A stretch of 64,000 nucleotides of DNA from Mrakia gelida (Eukaryota > Basidiomycota > Tremellomycetes > Cystofilobasidiales > Mrakiaceae): contig BRON01000014.1 in NCBI GenBank assembly GCA_024345305.1, positions 372,001-436,000 on the forward strand, given 5' to 3'. The notes beneath the pieces are model-generated. The model was not told the DNA's origin. It did no database searches and saw nothing but the letters and a program-made list of their open reading frames with translations. Below are positions 34,584 through 43,746 of this stretch, piece after piece. Positions within the stretch are counted from its first letter, which is position 1; every line of letters begins with the position of its first letter. The position numbers were made by a program, and so were the translations under genes.

Positions 34584-35188
34584 TCATCTCCTCTTCTTCC
34601 CACCCACACTCCCAGGAGCTCCCATACTCCCTGGACCTCCTACCACCCTCTTCGAAGCCCCTCCTCCTCCTCCAGCGGTGGCCGATGTCTTCCCCGTCGA
34701 CGACGTGGAGTCGGAACCGTCCTTGTTCGACGCGTCTCCTGCTGGGATGAGACGATCGACTTGGTCGTGGAATTTCTGGAGCGTCGGAAGCAAAGGGAGA
34801 CGGAGGATCAGTCATCCGCGAGTATGAGACTTCGGTCCCGAGAGAGAGAGGAGAAGTGGACGAGGGACGTCGTCGAGCTCGCTCCCAAAACTCACCTGAA
34901 CCTTCCCAATCTCCTTCAACCCAGCTGAGTACACCACCACAGCTCCGAAGACAGTGAACGCTGGAACAGCGTACGGTCCCCACCTGGAGGCGGACAGGCA
35001 AAAGCATCCAGTGAAGGTCAGATCACGACGCGAGGACTCAAACGAAAAGCCGTCGAGACGTCGAGCAACGACAATGAAGCTGAGACTCACCACTGCTTAT
35101 CGAGGTAGTCTCCAAAGGCGACGAAGTATACAGTGAGACTCTCCCAGAATCCATCGGTAGCTGCTCCAGGAAGCGTCGAGGCGGACAT
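34584..35188 (-). CDS. small membrane protein, unrecognised
   Basis: Three exons: MSASTLPGAATDGFWESL with TVYFVAFGDYLDKQW, then WGPYAVPAFTVFGAVVVY, a likely membrane span followed by SAGLKEIGKVQ, then a soluble tail KFHDQVDRLIPAGDAS that becomes Gly/Ser-rich and ends basic (GGKKRR). Splices use GTGAGT donors and CAG acceptors and keep the frame. About 130 residues. The size and layout are reminiscent of small mitochondrial inner-membrane subunits, but I cannot match it to one and make no functional claim. Confidence 0.6.
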
Positions 35189-36192
35189 CGTTGGGATGGG
35201 AGGAGGAGGGAGGGAGGGACTAGGGAGGGAACGGTGCTGGAGACGGAGAGATAAAGATACAAGAGCGGAAAGGTCAGCTTTGAAGGTTCTTCGCAGCATG
35301 GATTAGGCCCCAAACTGTGCATCTACAGCTCGAAAAGCTACGAGAAAGCGAGAACAAGGACGAGTCGAGGTCGAGCGTCGAGCTCAACTCGTCCCTCCTC
35401 CCCTCCGCCTTCGTGCTTCCGCCCCCCTTCCTTCTCGTCCAAGCCCACCCCTTCAAGGCTTAACTCTCATTTCCGACCTTCTTCTCTCTCTCATCCTCCT
35501 CATCCAGAGAGCAAACGAAGACGAGCGACAACGCACCTGGAAGAAAGGGAGAAAGGGAGGGTGCGGAACCGAGTTCGATGATCTGGATCTTGTTGAGCTT
35601 AGTGCGGTGGATCTGAGAGTCTTTTGAGCTTGAGGGGCAGGCTGGTATAGAAAAGTAGCGTACTGTTGAGTTCTGGTGTTCGAGAGTGGGATGTAGTCGG
35701 AGGGAAGCCAGCAAAAACGAAGAAGGAAGGAGGTCAAGCTCAGGCCGAAGAAAGACCGCAAAGGAAGGAAGATGCGAGACGGTCTCGTTCTCGAGCAGCA
35801 GGAGGATGAAATCGTTCATTCGATGGTGACGTAGAAAAACATATGGGGGTGCGCGCGCGAGAGCGAGAGAACGAGAGGAAAAGCAAGTACAACGTCCGAT
35901 AGCGAGCGAGCGAAAGAAGAAGAGGTGAGGGAGGAAGCAAATGCTAAGCTGAAGTAAAAAAGGGGTGGTACAAGTACAGTGTGATGGTGAAGCGGATTCG
36001 TGAATGTAAGGTATGCAAGTGAGGGTGATGAGGGAGAAACGCAAGGAGGAGACGCGCGCGTCGGGTCCGTTCCGTTTCCCTCGAGACGCGTCGGCTGTTC
36101 GTTCTTAGTTTCGATTTGGAGTCCGACGATGTAGAGCGCTATGAGATGATGCTGTAGATGAGAGATAGAGGTAGCGAGGCGAGGTGGGGGTC
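35189..36192. other. 1-kb intergenic region
   Basis: Between the start of the small membrane-protein gene and the stop of the PRELI-like gene, both on the minus strand. It is pyrimidine-rich on the minus strand. An open minus-strand frame of 194 codons covers 35460-36044, with one intron-like piece and a segment KDSQIHRTKLNKIQIIELG, but it resembles nothing I know and could be leader sequence. No gene is called. Confidence 0.35.
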
Positions 36193-37772
36193 TCAGGAGG
36201 TCAGGCCCAGTCCTACTCCTGCGATTCCTCGAGCTTCGAGAACGGCGGGGAGATTTGCTCGACGCTCCTTGACGCGTTCGATGATGTGTGAGAGACCGAG
36301 ACGGGACTGGGAGAGAGTGACGGACGTCGATGATGGTGTCAGAGTCGTAATCGTCGGCAGGGATAATGAAGATAAGAAGCAGGAGCGAGCGACGAGACGA
36401 CGACTGACCTTTTCCAACCCTCGCACAAACTTCCCCTCGCCGAACATCTCAACTCGGTGACGAATAGCCTCCACGGCGTTGAGCGAGGTCTTGATTCGGC
36501 CTTCTGTCGAGTGTAGGGTGTGTTCAGAGGTTGGTGATGGGAAGATCTCGGAGGTCTGTGGCGAGGGAAGAGGGACGAGGAGGGAAGGAGGGTTTTGGTG
36601 AGCTCAACGCAAGAGGCAAACGAGATCCAAGCTGAAGCAAGCGGGAGCAGAGAACGAACCTCAGTGACGGATAGCAGCTTGGCATGAGTGATGTTACGAG
36701 TTTGCGAGTACAGGTAGGTGTGAGGAGCGTGAGGTTGCACCTGAGAAGAAAGTGAGACGACGTTGAAAGGGAGGAAGGGTCAGCGTCGGTCTTCGTCGTC
36801 TTCCAGCATCGCGAGATCGAGGGCCTCCTTCACACCACGAGAAGCGTCTACCGTCTCCTCTAGACCCAGCAGACCAACTCTGAGCTCTTCGGCGTGCTGG
36901 AAAGCGATGGTCCTCGAGCCCAATCATTGACCTTCCAACTCCAGCTTTCTCTCCCTCCTCCCTCCCCGACGACGCCCGAGAGAAAAGTCGAATGAAGACT
37001 CACCCAGCTATCCTCTACGACCCAAGCACCCAGACCTTCTCCCCAACCACCGACCAGAGCTCTCGCCCATACGGGGACCTTTCCAGACTTGAGGATGAGA
37101 CGACGGGTGTGAAGGGTTCCGTCCGAGGTGATCTCTCTCGAGAGAACGTCGCACGAGATGATGTGGGAGGCGTGGGGGTTTCTGATAGCAATGAACGAGA
37201 TAGATGCGAGTCAGCTTCTGGAGTAGGGTGAATTCTGAGAAGCCGAGGGAAGAGTGAGGGCGAGGGAAAGAGACGAGGGAGACGGAAGGAAGGGAGGAGG
37301 AAGAGTTGAGCTCGACCAAAGTGGTCTGATCTCCTTCCTTCCTCCTTCCCTAGCCTCCTCGCATCAAAGCTTGACGCTCCTGGTTGCTAGAATATCAGGA
37401 ACGTCCCTCGCCCATCTTTGTTGGCCTTGTAGACGCCAGGAAGACGAGAGGGCGATCCCTGGGTTGACATGCTCTTCTTTTCTCCTCCTTCTCAGCTCTT
37501 CGTTTCCCTTCCCTCCCTGTCCCGTGTACCCTGCCTTCTCCCTGCCAGATCATCCCAAGAATCGAAGATATCGAACTCACGGGTACCTCAAGAAGTAAGC
37601 GAGAGCGATGGTGGGGAAATCTTCCGAGCTTTTGACAAGGAAGAAGAGAAGAAAAGGAGAGCACACGACTGGTCAGCTGCACCGTCCTCTCACTCTCTCT
37701 TCTTGTTTGCTATACAAGCACAAGGGAGAGTCCGACTTACTAGGTGTTGGTCTGCTTGAAGATTCGAACCAT
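36193..37772 (-). CDS. PRELI/MSF1-domain lipid-transfer protein (Ups-like)
   Basis: Starts MVRIFKQTNTY and splices to SEDFPTIALAYFLRYPN and SHIISCDVLSREITSDGT, the hallmark N-terminal strands of the PRELI/MSF1 domain. These are followed by LHTRRLILKSGKVPVWA, VVEDSW, HTYLYSQTRNITHAKLL and a helical C-terminus with AIRHRVEMFGEGKFVRG. Ups/PRELI proteins carry phospholipids such as phosphatidic acid or phosphatidylserine across the mitochondrial intermembrane space with Mdm35. Two introns are much longer than the local norm: 37182-37580 (399 nt) and 36741-37003 (263 nt). The second contains a phase-compatible 45-nt candidate exon (36852-36896). The model without that exon matches the family length best. 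Confidence 0.82.
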
Positions 37773-38027
37773 CGCACGGGGGCAAACGAGCGAGAAGAAA
37801 GGAGAAAGGAAGGAGGACGACGAGGGTGAGAGTTGGAGGAGTGGAGCAAGGTGAGGTCGAAACGGGCGAAGGGGGGTTCGGTCGAGGGGAGGGCGACTCG
37901 TCACTTTCTTGCCGGCAGCAGCTTTTCTTTCTTCGCACCATAGGCAGATCAGGCTCGACAAGTACGGTTCTGAGAGGCTTGTCATGAAATCGAACCAAAA
38001 AGAAAAGGGGGCGAAATAAACAGACGT

Positions 38028-39131
38028 TCAATCGACGACCTCCAACTCGACGCGTGCCTTCTCCTCCTCCGTCAACCTCTCCATCACCCCCTCTCTCCAT
38101 TTCCTCTCGGATTCCTTCCTCACAACCACCTTAGTCTTTAGACCCTCCAATCGGAACACCTTCCACCCCCAAAACCACGCCGTCAGATCCAGACGGTCGA
38201 AGACTGGCGACCCGCTCAGGACCAACGTCAACTCGAACGCGCCGCCCCCTCGGCAAACGTGCGGCATGTCGTGCAAGAACGATATGGACGATGAGGAAAG
38301 GACGGGTAGGAAGTTGATACACTCGAGGGAGGCGAAATCGTTTCCCCAGGCTCGAAGAGTCGCCCACCACGGGACTCGAACGACGGGTCGAGGATACCCC
38401 CGCCTAGTTCCCACAGCTTGAACGCTGCGAAGGGATAAGTGAGGGAAGATGTGGAAGAAGAGGGTCTCGAGTGGGTCGTGGTCGGGTGAAGAGGGTTGAT
38501 GGAAGATGAGGCTCTGAAGAGGGAGAGGGATGGAGGAGAGACGAGGAGGGTAGGGGAGTCCAGTGAGATCGGCGGTGAGGCGGAAGCACTCGCTTTTGGT
38601 GGAGATCTGGAAGTCGCAGAACTCGATGGTTCGTACTTGAAGGAGGGAGAAGAAGGGAAGGAGCCGAGATTTGTGGTTCAGGGTGAGATGGGCCTGGAAG
38701 GGAGACACGGGCGGAGGAGGAGCGAGGTCAGCTCCATCACGTCCGCTCGCTTCTCCTCCGTCGGACGCTCCTGAAGACGTCGATTAGACTCACTCTGTAC
38801 GTAAAGCTGATGAGACTTCTCTCGGATCTGATGACGACGTTCCTGTAGAGGATGCTGCTGACCTCCTGGAGGGATCCGAACGAGACGCGAGAGAGAGCGG
38901 CAAGGGAGGGAAGGTCGAGTCCTTCGTGGATGAGGTTCACGACTTCGAGAGGGAAGAAGGATCGGAGGGAGGGGTTCTGGGAGGAAAACGAAATACGGGC
39001 GTTAGGTCGGATGAGAAAGCGCAGCAGCAAGGGAAGAAGGGAGCGAAGAAGAAGGAGGGGAGGAGGAGGAAGCTTGTTCGAGAGGGTCCTTCTCCTTCGA
39101 TTTGTGCGAGCTCTCCGTTCCTGGGAGACAT
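38028..39131 (-). CDS. F-box-like protein, paralogue 3
   Basis: The exon at about 38797-38976 encodes NPSLRSFFPLEVVNLIHEGL, SLAALSRVSFGSLQEV and LYRNVVIRSE, which align closely with the F-box-like segment of paralogue 1. After an intron it continues AHLTLNHKSRLLPFFSLL, QVRTIEFCDFQIST, LSSIPLPLQSLIFHQ, PLETLFFHIFPHL, GGAFELTLVLSGSPVF and ends KARVELEVVD. The first exon is uncertain: MSPRNGELAQIEGEGPS at 39131 is my best candidate, but I found no clean donor joining it to the F-box exon. Probably an SCF-type ubiquitin-ligase adaptor by family analogy. Confidence 0.65.
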
Positions 39132-39885
39132 ATGTGAGATCGTATGAGGGAGATTGGGGGGAACGGGTTGCGATGGACAGGTCTGCGAAGAGATTCCGAG
39201 AAAACGAAGGGAAAGGCGAGGATGGACGTCGCGATCAAGAAGGACGTTGAGCTCGAATCTCCTTTGAGGTCCAAACGGCCAGCACGGAGACCGACCCTAC
39301 ATCATATTTTCGCACTCGGGCTTCCATTCGTTGACCAAAGACGTCTCAGTCTTTTGGACTGTTCGCTCAAAAGCCTTCCAACTCCGAGGACGAGACTCAA
39401 GGCGAGGGAAAAGAAGGAGAGGTCGAGTCGCGAGCTGAGCTCGTCTGCCTTCTCTCCCCTCCCTCTCCTCCTCCTTTTCTCGTCTCAAGCTTCAAGCATC
39501 GCATCAACTGGCTCTGCTTGTTTTGTGCTGCTCGTATACTCACGAGCTCCTCGGGACTGCTGCAGAAGGACGAAGGACCTCTGCATCGCTCTTCACGACG
39601 TCGACCTCACCTTCGCCTCGTCAGCCCTCCTCGTCCTCCTCTCGCTCCTTCGCCAGGTCGCTCGCAAATCTTCCTCGCTTCAATTCAAGAGCTTCTCTTC
39701 TTCAACGCTCTCATACTCCTCGAAGAACTGGATCGCTGAAGGTGGGAAGAGAGACGACACAGACTGTGAGTTGCGTCGCTTCTCCACAGCTTCCTTCATC
39801 CTGTTCCTCCTCGCTTTCTCAGCTTCTTGCTCGCTGACCTCGGAACTTTATCTCTCCTCTTACCTCCAACAGCCACTCATCCATC
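39132..39885. other. divergent promoter region with spliced leader
   Basis: Between the minus-strand F-box-like gene and the plus-strand GT25 gene. The part nearest GT25 looks transcribed: an exon-like piece ends near 39743 at a GTGGGA donor, and a CAG acceptor precedes the ATG at 39886. This would be an intron in the 5' leader. No independent gene is supported. Confidence 0.4.
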
Positions 39886-41467
39886 ATGACTCTCGTCCAC
39901 CCTCGTCCAGCTCTCCTCATCCTCGCCACCCTCCTTGCCCTTTTCATCCTCTCCCTTCGTTATCGAGAAGCGGACCTCTTCGTCCCGTACTTCTCAGAGT
40001 CGCTCGAGTGTGCTCCCTGTTCTTCGTCGCTCGAGGTTTTTTCCTCGCTGGAGACCAATCCTACGTCGCTGAGGGAGCAGGTCGAGCTCGCTAGTAAGAT
40101 GGTCGACGAGCCTTTCCCACGAGTCGCGGTGCTGAACCTCGCGAGCAGACCTGGTGAGTCTTCTTCCTCCTCCTCCAAAACCTTTGCTTCCCTCGACTTG
40201 AGAGACTGTATGCTGACCATGTTTCCTCGTTGCCTACAGATCGAAGGGAGCACATGAAGCTTCTCGGCGAGGTTCACTCGCTTGACCTCACCTTCGTCGA
40301 CGCGACTCCCTCGACCTCAACCGAGATCGTCTGGCTCCAAGAACGGATGTACGACGACTCTCAGAACATCACATGGACCTTCAACGCGACCTTGAACGAG
40401 ACATGGTTCGTCTTATCTCCCGTCTTCACCTTTGCTCAAGTCGTTCTCTTAATTGACCCTCGCGACGTCCCACGTTCAGGAAACACCACTTCCTCACCAC
40501 CCCTCCTTCCCAACTTCGACCTCCTCCATCACCCATCCTTTCTCCCAACGTCAGTGCCCTCCTCAACTTCCTTCAAGCCGTCAGAGGCGTCGATTCCCTC
40601 CCCGGTCCGCTCGCTTGCTTCGTCTCGCACATCAACCTTCTTCGTCGGATCGTTGCTGAAGACTGGGGAACGACGATCGTGCTCGAGGACGACGTCGATT
40701 TAGAGTGGAGGTTTAGCGAGATGTGGTATGAGGTGGTTGGGAGGTCGATTCCGAAGGAGCTCGAGTGGGACCTGATGTGAGTTCGAGACTTCGTTTCGTT
40801 CTGGACGCGTCGCTTCGACTTCGACTGATCGAAGCCCTCGTTTCAACAGATATCTTGGCTACTCTTTCTCTACTGAGGACCGATGTGGGTCAACTACATC
40901 CTTCGATTCCCTCTTTCACTGGCTGACCTCTCTCTCGTTCTTCGTTTCTCTCAGTCAAACCCGTTCACCATCGTTCGTCGTCCCTCTTCCTCTTCCTCTC
41001 GCCTCCCGCCTCGTTTCAACTTTCGCGTCTGACTCTCCCACCACCCCTATCCTCTATCATCCTCCATCAGCTGGCCTTCGACCGACCTCCTCAACCCTCG
41101 GAACCTACGCCTACGCCGTTTCTCACCAAGGAGCGCCGTCACCCTCCTCGACTTCATTTCCCGACCGGACAACTTCGTCTCCCTCCCCATCGACCACATC
41201 TACCGACGCTTCAACGCTCTCGACCAAACCAAGCATCAACAGAAGTTCGACGAGAGGCAGGTCCTAAGCCTCGTCCCTCCACTCGTCGCTCATGGAGGGA
41301 AAAGGAACTTCGGGACGGACATAGGCGGAACGAGTAACATCTACTTGACAAAGCTGGCGGACTCGACGATGGATAGGCTGGATAGGTTTCATCAGGTCCA
41401 GGAGAGGGAGAGGGAGTTGCAGCAGGAGAGGAAGGGGAGGGCTGGGGTTGGCGCGTCGTCGTTGTGA
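39886..41467 (+). CDS. glycosyltransferase family 25-like, type II membrane protein
   Basis: Starts MTLVHPRPALLILATLLALF, a signal anchor that would place the enzyme in the Golgi lumen. The catalytic region has the GT25 landmarks: VAVLNLASRPDRREHM, LDLTFVDATP, LACFVSHINLLRRIVAED, TTIVLEDDVDLEW (the acidic EDD metal/donor motif), WDLMYLGYSF and GTYAYAVSHQGA. An 18-nt exon (40955-40972) joins to the exon with GTYAYAV. Immediately after SHQGA the frame breaks: VTLLDFISRPDNFVSLPID continues in another frame to a TGA at 41465-41467, consistent with a one-base loss near 41130. Family members transfer sugars in glycoprotein or cell-wall assembly. Domain call is good; the single-gene model requires the frameshift or a base error. 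Confidence 0.72.
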
Positions 41468-42018
41468 ACGCGAGCCTCGGTGAACTTTGTTGGGGTTTAA
41501 ATCTTGTAGGAAGTTCTTCAAGTCGGGAACATGAATACCTGCAACATTTTCCCTCCTCCGGAAAGGAAGAAGGGAGCCAACGATACGAGAAGCCGAGCTT
41601 CGCGTTCGAGTGATCCGATCGAGACGCGTCGCCGACTGCCTCGTTCCGCTGCTTGGACGACCCTGGATCTTCGCTGCCTCCCAGCAGATCCAAGATTCGT
41701 GCACCGACCATCCGCCACTGGAAATCCTTCTCGTCCTCTCCTCCATCTCCTCTCGAGCTCCCTCTCTTTCTCGATCTTCCGCTTCAGCCCCCTCGCTCGT
41801 TCCGACTCGACGTCACTGAAGAGTGAGAGAAGTTCGCCAGCGAATGTTCTGAGGAAGTATGGGGCCGCTGAGAAGCGAGTCACAAGGGTTGAGGGAGTAG
41901 GAGTGAGGGAGAGAGATCGAAACAAAATCGTGAGCGAGGAACAAAAGTTGGGCTGAACGCGAGATCGTCGGTCCCTCTCAACCACCATCACCTCAAACAA
42001 CCTCCCTCCTCCTTCACC
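41468..42018. other. intergenic between GT25 and SDR genes
   Basis: Both neighbours are on the plus strand. An open plus-strand frame at 41531-41956 (141 codons, starting MNTCNIFPPPERK) is present but has low-complexity, leader-like composition; I do not call it. A promoter for the SDR gene is expected here. Confidence 0.35.
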
Positions 42019-43611
42019 ATGAGCAAAATCGCACAAGCCATCGTCCCTCCTGTCGTCTACAAGACCCTCGCCCACGATTTCGGATACAAGCTCTCTCAGA
42101 TCCCCGATCTGAAGGGACGAACCGCCCTCATCACTGGGTGAGCTCGTCTTCTTCCTCGCTTTCCTTCCTTCTCCTCCCCTGCTGACTTTCCGCGCCTCAT
42201 CCAGTGGATCCAACGGAATTGGACTCTACACCTCTCGAGTCCTTCATCTCAAAGGAATTTCGAGGCTCATCATCCTCTCGTCGCAGAAGAAGACCTTCGA
42301 TGAGGCGAAATCGTTCATCAAGACGGGAGACCTCCAACAAGCTCCTGCTTCGTTCCGAGATGGTTTCGGATCAGGTTCCCTTCCGGAGGAGGTTGGGATC
42401 GCTGCTGTCGAGAAGGGGGAGGGCGAGATCATCTGGAAGAAGGTCAGCTTGGAGGACTTGAAGGAGGTTAGGAAGGTCGCTGAGGAGATCGCAAAGGAGG
42501 AGAAGAGACTCGACCTTTTCCTCGGGATCGCTGGTATTGGGGTGAACGAGCTCGAGGCTACTAGTGAGGGTTACGATAAGCACTTGGTGGTGAGTGGATT
42601 TTCTCGAAGATCTCGTCCTCGTCGTCGAACGAAGCTGACCCCTCCGCGATCGCTTTTTGTTTCGATCTTCCACTTCGACAGATCAACAACCTTTCCCACG
42701 TCCTCCTACTCAACCGACTTCTCCCTGTCCTCACCAAGACTTCTCAGATGCCAGGATCTGACGTTCGAGTCGTTCAGATGAGCTCGTGAGTCGTCGTTGA
42801 TCACTCGTTGCACGCGTCGCGAGAAGACCCCCATTTGACGCGTCTCTTGTTTCCTCCCTTTTCCAGCGAGCTTCACCGAGCCACCTTCGGAGGACCTGGA
42901 ACCATACTCGGCGGGGACAAGCTCGCGACTAAGGAGGAGTTCAAAACGAAAATCGGACCGTCCAACCTCTACGCTCGAACCAAACTCGCCGTTCTCCTCT
43001 TCACCAAAGCTCTCGTCCAGCACGTCCCTTCCCTCTCGCCCACTTCGCCCATCAAGATCTACGCGACTCACCCTGGAGCGGTCAGCACTGGTCAACAAGA
43101 ACAGTTCGTTCCCGCTTATGGAGAGACGGCTGGGAAGATCATGGGAGCTGCTGTTTCGTGGGCGATGAGACCTCCCTCCGATGGAGCTTGGAGCTTGATC
43201 TGGTCGGCGCTCAGTAAGGAGGCGAGGGAAGGGGATTGGGAGCAGGGAACCTGTGAGTCGCGTCGCTCGCCATCGTTCGTCTTCCTCAACGAAAAGGCAC
43301 GCGCTGACTCTTCGTCCTTTCTCTTCAGACTTCACCGACCCCGCTGAGGTGAGTCCGCATCTACTCGCCTACATACCTCTCCGCGCTGACCCTTTCCCGT
43401 TTTCTTCTGCAGCTCGGCAAAGAGTCCAACGAGTCGAAGGATCCCGTTCGTTCAATCCTCCTCCCGTCTCACTCCCTCGCCGGCGCTGACTTCCTCTCCC
43501 TCCCTCTCGTATCGCAAGGAACTCATCGAGAACTTCTGGAAGAACTCCCAAGCCATCATCGAGGAGGTCGCTGGGAAGGACGCTTTGGTTCCTTGGGACC
43601 AGAAGGCCTGA
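42019..43611 (+). CDS. short-chain dehydrogenase/reductase
   Basis: Starts MSKIAQAIVPPVVYKTLA and ends LVPWDQKA. The Rossmann nucleotide-binding loop is split by an intron: GRTALITG then GSNGIGLYTSRVLHLKG. LDLFLGIAGIG corresponds to the NNAG-like strand, VVQMSSELH to the catalytic Ser strand, and NLYARTKLAVLLF to the YxxxK active site. KIYATHPGAVSTG is the PG motif after the cofactor. It therefore has the elements of an NAD(P)-dependent oxidoreductase of the retinol-dehydrogenase/WW-domain-oxidoreductase-like subgroup; the substrate is not predictable. Seven or so short introns are present. The stop is 135 bases from the stop of the convergent RIC1 gene. Confidence 0.85.
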
Positions 43612-43746
43612 TCGAACGACGAGTCCGAATCCGACGCGTTGTCTTTTCCCTTTTTGCTTTTGTAGTTTCTGTGATCGAGTTGTACTGTTTACGCTTCAGC
43701 TTTCCCGATCGAGCAAGTCTGAAAGTCGTTAAAGATCGTTGTTATA

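Noticed and set aside
35460..36044. 194-codon minus-strand open frame as a gene
   Set aside because: Very pyrimidine-rich, no recognisable motif, and located in the upstream region of the small membrane-protein gene.
39144..40094. 316-codon plus-strand open frame
   Set aside because: Crosses leader, intron and the GT25 first exon in a frame other than the one with the signal anchor and catalytic motifs.
41531..41956. Plus-strand open frame of 141 codons upstream of the SDR gene
   Set aside because: Low-complexity, no similarity, and placed where a promoter and leader are expected.
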